Shown: one piece after another, positions 41,740 through 44,800 of the stretch | Position numbering within the stretch: position 1 is the first letter of the stretch | How the letters are laid out: the number at the start of each line of letters is the position of its first letter | Source: Prevotella ihumii | GTDB taxonomy: Bacteria > Bacteroidota > Bacteroidia > Bacteroidales > Bacteroidaceae | Direction: 5' to 3' | Assembly: GCF_900155655.1 (NCBI RefSeq) | Contig: NZ_LT706987.1 | Coordinates: forward strand, 2,669,108 to 2,713,907 | DNA length: 44,800 nucleotides | Translations under genes and position numbers: made by a program | Notes under the pieces: model-generated | What the model saw: only the letters and a program-made list of their open reading frames with translations | Told to the model about the DNA's origin: nothing | The model's database searches: none

Positions 41740-42126
41740 ATGATGAAACTACTCATAAAGCGTTTTCCGCTTACGATATTGATGACCATCGGCATTTGGG
41801 CGCTTTGTCTCATTCCTGTACCCGAAACTCCGTTAAATAACGTTGCATTGATAGACAAATGGACACATATTGGAATGTTCTTTGTTTATGGTATGACAAT
41901 AGCTCACGAGTGGTTTCACACATACAAAAAAGCCAAACCTATGGCGTTATTGCTATGGGTTTGGCTTCTTCCAACCTTAATGGGTGGAGTATTAGAGTTG
42001 CTCCAAAGATATTGTACAGCAGGTAATAGAAGCGCTGAATGGTTAGACTTTGTTGCTGATGCCTTAGGCTGTGGCATAGCGTGGGTTATCGGTACGCTTC
42101 TGTCAAAGTTTCTTTCCAAGCCTTAA
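41740..42126 (+). CDS. VanZ-family small membrane protein
   Basis: 128 aa. Four hydrophobic helices (about 8-28, 43-60, 68-88, 103-123) with the VanZ-like signature PVPETPLNNVALIDKWTHIG, HEWFH, and LLQRYCTAGNRSAEWLDFVADALG cut here as CTAGNRSAEWLDFVADALG. The function of most VanZ-like proteins is unknown; the founding member lowers teicoplanin sensitivity. A second ATG follows directly at 41743. The C-terminus lies inside the first unit of a 44-bp tandem triplication. The IS4-type element ends about 26 bp upstream of its start, so native expression is likely altered. Confidence 0.82.
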   Translation: MMKLLIKRFPLTILMTIGIWALCLIPVPETPLNNVALIDKWTHIGMFFVYGMTIAHEWFHTYKKAKPMALLLWVWLLPTLMGGVLELLQRYCTAGNRSAEWLDFVADALGCGIAWVIGTLLSKFLSKP

Positions 42127-42215
42127 AGGTTATCGGTACGCTTCTATCAAAGTTTCTTTCCAAGCCTTAAAGGTTATCGGTACGCTTCAGGCAGAGTATC
42201 TTTCCAAGCTTTAAA
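42084..42215. repeat. Three 44-bp tandem units across the vanZ/CYTH convergent 3' ends
   Basis: Units 42084-42127, 42128-42171 and 42172-42215, each starting GGTTATCGGTACGCTTC and ending TTAAA. Units 1 and 2 differ at one base; unit 3 differs at several. Unit 1 encodes the VanZ C-terminus and stop on the plus strand; unit 3 encodes the CYTH C-terminus and stop on the minus strand. Confidence 0.95.
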
Positions 42216-42674
42216 AGGGTTTCGACGCATCTGAGAGTTGTAAAACCGACGGTCTCCAGTTACTTCCATACCGATGAAATCGGGCTTTTCAAAGGTTTCG
42301 TCTTCACTATTTAGCTCTATTTCAGCCATCACTAAGCCCTCATTGTCGCCGTAGAACTCGTCTATCTCAAAGGTTTTACCGCCAAAATCCACCAAGTAGC
42401 GACGCTTATCTATCACCCCTGGTTCGCAAAGCATCAGCAGTTCACGAGCCTCGGCTATGCTTATTTCTTTTTCAAACTCATAGCGCGACAGCCCACCATT
42501 GCGTGATGGTCCTTTTATGGTGAGGTATGCTTTCTCGTCACGTATACGAATACGCACAGTGTTGATAGCTGCAAAATATCCTTGCTGAATGTGTGAAGAG
42601 CTATGGGCATAACTTTTCCAGTCCATCGCTTTATGAACGAGGAACTTACGTTCAATTTCTTGTCCGCTACTCAT
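42174..42674 (-). CDS. CYTH-domain protein (triphosphate tunnel metalloenzyme)
   Basis: 166 aa. Opens with the CYTH signature EIERKFLV (residues 6-13), then TVRIRIRDEKAYLTIKGPS, RYEFEKEI, KRRYLVDFGGKTFEIDEF and GLVMAEIEL, the alternating acidic and basic strands that form the triphosphate tunnel. Short stand-alone bacterial CYTH proteins are often inorganic triphosphatases; adenylate cyclase activity is also known in the superfamily. The ATG follows directly after the stop of a 47-aa membrane protein gene (TAAATG), so the two are translationally adjacent. The C-terminal 13 or so residues are encoded within unit 3 of the 44-bp repeat. Confidence 0.88.
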   Translation of the reverse strand: MSSGQEIERKFLVHKAMDWKSYAHSSSHIQQGYFAAINTVRIRIRDEKAYLTIKGPSRNGGLSRYEFEKEISIAEARELLMLCEPGVIDKRRYLVDFGGKTFEIDEFYGDNEGLVMAEIELNSEDETFEKPDFIGMEVTGDRRFYNSQMRRNPFKAWKDTLPEAYR

Positions 42675-42818
42675 TTAGCCTATCATTATCACCGACCAAA
42701 CCATCGTAGCTATTGCCAAGATACCTAAAGTAATAAAAATCCACTTTATTACTGCCTTAGCCTGTTTTTCCTGTCTTTCTTCACGTGCTTTCTTGCTTAG
42801 TTTCTTCTTATCGCTCAT
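42675..42818 (-). CDS. 47-residue single-span membrane protein
   Basis: ATG 42818 to TAA 42675. A lysine/arginine-rich N-terminus (MSDKKKLSKKAREERQEKQA) is followed by one hydrophobic helix (about 24-46, IKWIFITLGILAIATMVWSV). The stop TAA directly abuts the ATG of the CYTH gene. The regular codon structure and immediate adjacency argue for a real gene. By the positive-inside rule the charged end should stay in the cytoplasm. I do not recognise the family; a role linked to the CYTH enzyme is inference. Confidence 0.7.
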   Translation of the reverse strand: MSDKKKLSKKAREERQEKQAKAVIKWIFITLGILAIATMVWSVIMIG

Positions 42819-42956
42819 AGTAATTGATTGTTTATTAGGGCTTTTTCAAGGTCGTTAGAACTAAGAAATGTTGAGGCTTCAGAAGTCTTTAACCTATTTC
42901 TATTGTCTATCACCTATTGCTCTAAAGTTAAATAATATGATTGTTTAAACTCTGTT

Positions 42957-43044
42957 GCTTTGCATCTTATCAATTAATGCTTAACATTTTGTCGCTTTAT
43001 GTTTGGCATTTTATTGTTTTATGCTTTACATCTTACTATTTAAT
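42957..43044. repeat. Four degenerate 22-bp tandem units interrupted by an ISL3 element
   Basis: Units 42957-42978, 42979-43000, 43001-43022 and 43023-43044, aligned without gaps: GCTTTGCATCTTATCAATTA, GCTTAACATTTTGTCGCTTT, GTTTGGCATTTTATTGTTTT and GCTTTACATCTTACTATTTA (first 20 bases each). ISL3 copy 2 begins two bases later. No gene is seen between 42819 and 43046. Confidence 0.75.
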
Positions 43045-43046
43045 GT

Positions 43047-44341
43047 GGGTCTATAACGTTTCATGTGGGTAATCGAGTTTTAATCCACCTGTTACGAAGT
43101 AGACCATATACTTAAAGTTTTCTGTATTGACAAATCCTCTTGCCCTCTTTTTAGCGAGTTGTATTTGTGAGTTAAGTCCCTCAAGGATTCCATTATTGAC
43201 CTCCCTCATTGCAAAGAGATTCTTTATGCCGAACATGTGCGATCTGACCATCGCCACAAAGTCTGTCATGGGCTTGATGGCAGATTCCTCTACCATCTTG
43301 CACCACCGTTCAAGCCTTTCCACGGAATCCTTTGTACATTCGTTGAATATATCTGCGAAAGATTCCTTGAAACCATAAGCTTTGCCAATGGTTGGATATG
43401 TCAGCAGTATGGTCTCTAATTCCATCGCCTTTTTCTCCGAGAGATTCTTTTTGTTGTACAGCAGCGTGAACCGATGTCCCTTGAGCAGTCTGGTATCCGT
43501 ATGTTCCAGCTTGCGTACCGTGTCGACAGCCTCGTTGAGAGCCTTGAAGATATGGAACTTGTCAAATATAATCCCTGCCTTGGGAAAGTGTGTCAAAGCT
43601 CCTGATATGAACGACTTGGACATGTCCATACTGATTGCCTCGATATTCTCTATCTTACCCTTCTTCTCGACAAGAGCCTTGCGGAAAGCCTCGAATGTAC
43701 CCGCATCCTTGCCGTCCGTAACAAAGATGGTCTTGCGAGTGTCCAAGTCTACGAACTGTGTGATATAATTATGTCCCTTTCTTTTAGAGGTCTCATCCAC
43801 TCCGATGCGATGTACCTCGAACATATCTATCTTGTCAACAGCTTTGCGCACCCAATGGTTGAATATGCGCCAAATGCGGGGAGCCGTCTCGCGGACAGTG
43901 CGGGAAACGCTGTTCACCGGCATCTCACGCTCAATGAGAAGCATGGAGTAAGCCTCGAAAAGCAATGTGAAGCCACTATTCTTGCGAGCCCATGGCACGT
44001 CCACCATCGAAATCTCATGGTCGCCAACCTTGATGCGGGGAACACTGGCATGAAGGTAGCAAAGATGCTCGAAGAAATTTAAGTGGCGCCAAGTCTTGTC
44101 TATGGTGTCATAGGCTGTAGCCTCTGCCTCACCGACTTTGAAACGATGACCACGAGGGAAACTTAGCCATATATGAAGCTCCTTGGCGGAATGCTCGCCA
44201 TCAATAAACTCAATCTTGGATACTGTCCAAGGTTCTGACAGGCCTAATGCCATTGTAAATATCTCGGTACTATTCATTTTGCAAAGGTAACATTTTGACG
44301 AGAAATATTCGATACCTACCCACACGATTCGTTATAGAGCC
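43047..44341 (-). mobile_element. ISL3-family insertion sequence, copy 2
   Basis: 1295 bp, nearly identical to copy 1 (one base difference noticed, at the position corresponding to 14046). Left end GGGTCTATAACG, right end reverse strand GGCTCTATAACG. Left flank TTTAATGT is not repeated on the right; instead the five bases GGAAT follow, then copy 3 starts. Confidence 0.92.
43051..44277 (-). CDS. ISL3-family DDE transposase (copy 2)
   Basis: 408 aa from ATG 44277, identical in sequence to the copy 1 protein, with the same DDE residues (Asp161, second Asp in the 218-239 region, Glu366) and the same TACCTTTG box four bases before the start. Because of the tandem arrangement, its promoter region directly faces the end of copy 3. 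Intact. Confidence 0.92.
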   Translation of the reverse strand: MNSTEIFTMALGLSEPWTVSKIEFIDGEHSAKELHIWLSFPRGHRFKVGEAEATAYDTIDKTWRHLNFFEHLCYLHASVPRIKVGDHEISMVDVPWARKNSGFTLLFEAYSMLLIEREMPVNSVSRTVRETAPRIWRIFNHWVRKAVDKIDMFEVHRIGVDETSKRKGHNYITQFVDLDTRKTIFVTDGKDAGTFEAFRKALVEKKGKIENIEAISMDMSKSFISGALTHFPKAGIIFDKFHIFKALNEAVDTVRKLEHTDTRLLKGHRFTLLYNKKNLSEKKAMELETILLTYPTIGKAYGFKESFADIFNECTKDSVERLERWCKMVEESAIKPMTDFVAMVRSHMFGIKNLFAMREVNNGILEGLNSQIQLAKKRARGFVNTENFKYMVYFVTGGLKLDYPHETL

Positions 44342-44346
44342 GGAAT

Positions 44347-44800
44347 GGGTCTATAACGTTTCATGTGGGTAATCGAGTTTTAATCCACCTGTTACGAAGT
44401 AGACCATATACTTAAAGTTTTCTGTATTGACAAATCCTCTTGCCCTCTTTTTAGCGAGTTGTATTTGTGAGTTAAGTCCCTCAAGGATTCCATTATTGAC
44501 CTCCCTCATTGCAAAGAGATTCTTTATGCCGAACATGTGCGATCTGACCATCGCCACAAAGTCTGTCATGGGCTTGATGGCAGCTTCCTCTACCATCTTG
44601 TACCACCGTTCAAGCCTTTCCACGGAATCCTTTGTACATTCGTTGAATATATCTGCGAAAGATTCCTTGAAACCATAAGCTTTGCCAATGGTTGGATATG
44701 TCAGCAGTATGGTCTCCAGTTCCATCGCCTTTTTCTCCGAGAGATTCTTTTTGTTGTACAGCAGCGTGAACCGATGTCCCTTGAGCAGTCTGGCATCCGC
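44347..44800 (-). mobile_element. ISL3-family insertion sequence, copy 3, cut by window edge
   Basis: Starts GGGTCTATAACG five bases after copy 2 ends, same orientation. The 454 visible bases differ from copy 1 at about six positions, so it is a slightly diverged sister of copies 1 and 2. Confidence 0.9.
44351..44800 (-). CDS. ISL3-family transposase (copy 3), C-terminal part
   Basis: The frame stays open from the stop at 44351 to the window end, covering the last 149 residues including GILEGLNSQIQLAKKRARG with the catalytic Glu. Compared with copies 1 and 2 it has Cys326 to Tyr, Ser332 to Ala and two Thr to Ala changes (TDTR to ADAR), plus two silent changes. No sign of decay in the visible part; start lies outside the window. 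Confidence 0.9.
   Translation of the reverse strand, partial: ADARLLKGHRFTLLYNKKNLSEKKAMELETILLTYPTIGKAYGFKESFADIFNECTKDSVERLERWYKMVEEAAIKPMTDFVAMVRSHMFGIKNLFAMREVNNGILEGLNSQIQLAKKRARGFVNTENFKYMVYFVTGGLKLDYPHETL

Noticed and set aside
42957..43044. CRISPR array
   Set aside because: Units are contiguous and degenerate with no spacers, and no cas gene is present; the same holds for 5478-5565 and the R3 copies.
1..44800. tRNA or rRNA genes, plasmid origin or phage genes
   Set aside because: None recognised on either strand on reading; a tRNA covariance scan would settle the tRNA point.

Overview
The window comes from a member of the Bacteroidota, most likely a Prevotella-like organism. The evidence is the Bacteroidota promoter signature (TTG/TTTG, about 20 bp, then TAnnTTTG) before several genes, secreted proteases with type IX secretion C-terminal domains, three C10 (interpain/streptopain-type) cysteine proteases, an S46 dipeptidyl-peptidase, a fused SpmA-SpmB protein, and near absence of Shine-Dalgarno sites. 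The genus is an inference; no rRNA or tRNA gene is present.

Layout. 1-939: one end of an IS66-type element. 940-2283: non-coding, with a miniature element (R1a), a candidate small RNA, 9-bp repeats and a 54-bp perfect palindrome. 2284-11510: three tandem paralogous C10 protease genes on the minus strand, separated by R1 elements and each followed by its own hairpin. 11969-12976: dusB. 13150-14444: an ISL3-type IS with an intact 8-bp target duplication. 14523-16099: a NUDIX hydrolase and a secreted alpha/beta hydrolase. 16424-22921: a cell-envelope block, with a phosphoethanolamine transferase (+) convergent with a tight minus-strand operon of lipid A-type acyltransferase, GT4, GT2, GT32 and GT90. 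22922-24154: non-coding and dense in repeats. 24155-32025: LtaS-like sulfatase-fold transferase, MsbA-type ABC exporter, miaB, a helix-hairpin-helix protein and murF. 32550-34433: a zinc/cadmium-type P1B ATPase with a candidate operator. 35086-39975: apparent operon of spmAB fusion, flippase and DPP7-type peptidase. 40345-41713: IS4-type element. 41740-42818: vanZ-like gene convergent with a small membrane protein and a CYTH protein. 43047-44800: two tandem ISL3 copies, the second cut by the window end.

How the genes work together. The acyltransferase, four glycosyltransferases, phosphoethanolamine transferase, LtaS-like enzyme, MsbA and flippase form a lipid A/LPS or surface-glycan toolkit. 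The C10 proteases and DPP7 are an extracellular/periplasmic protein-degrading set typical of asaccharolytic oral or gut Bacteroidota.

The most unusual content is between genes. There are three dispersed repeat families. R1 has five copies of about 193 bp and folds end to end. R2 has three copies with 4-bp target duplications and shares an internal core with R1. R3 has three copies, each with four palindromes at 22.5-23 bp centre spacing. Two further 22-bp degenerate arrays, 44-bp tandem units and 9-bp minisatellites occur. A candidate RNA at about 1628-1752 has an 18-nt stretch exactly complementary to the leader of a C10 protease mRNA.
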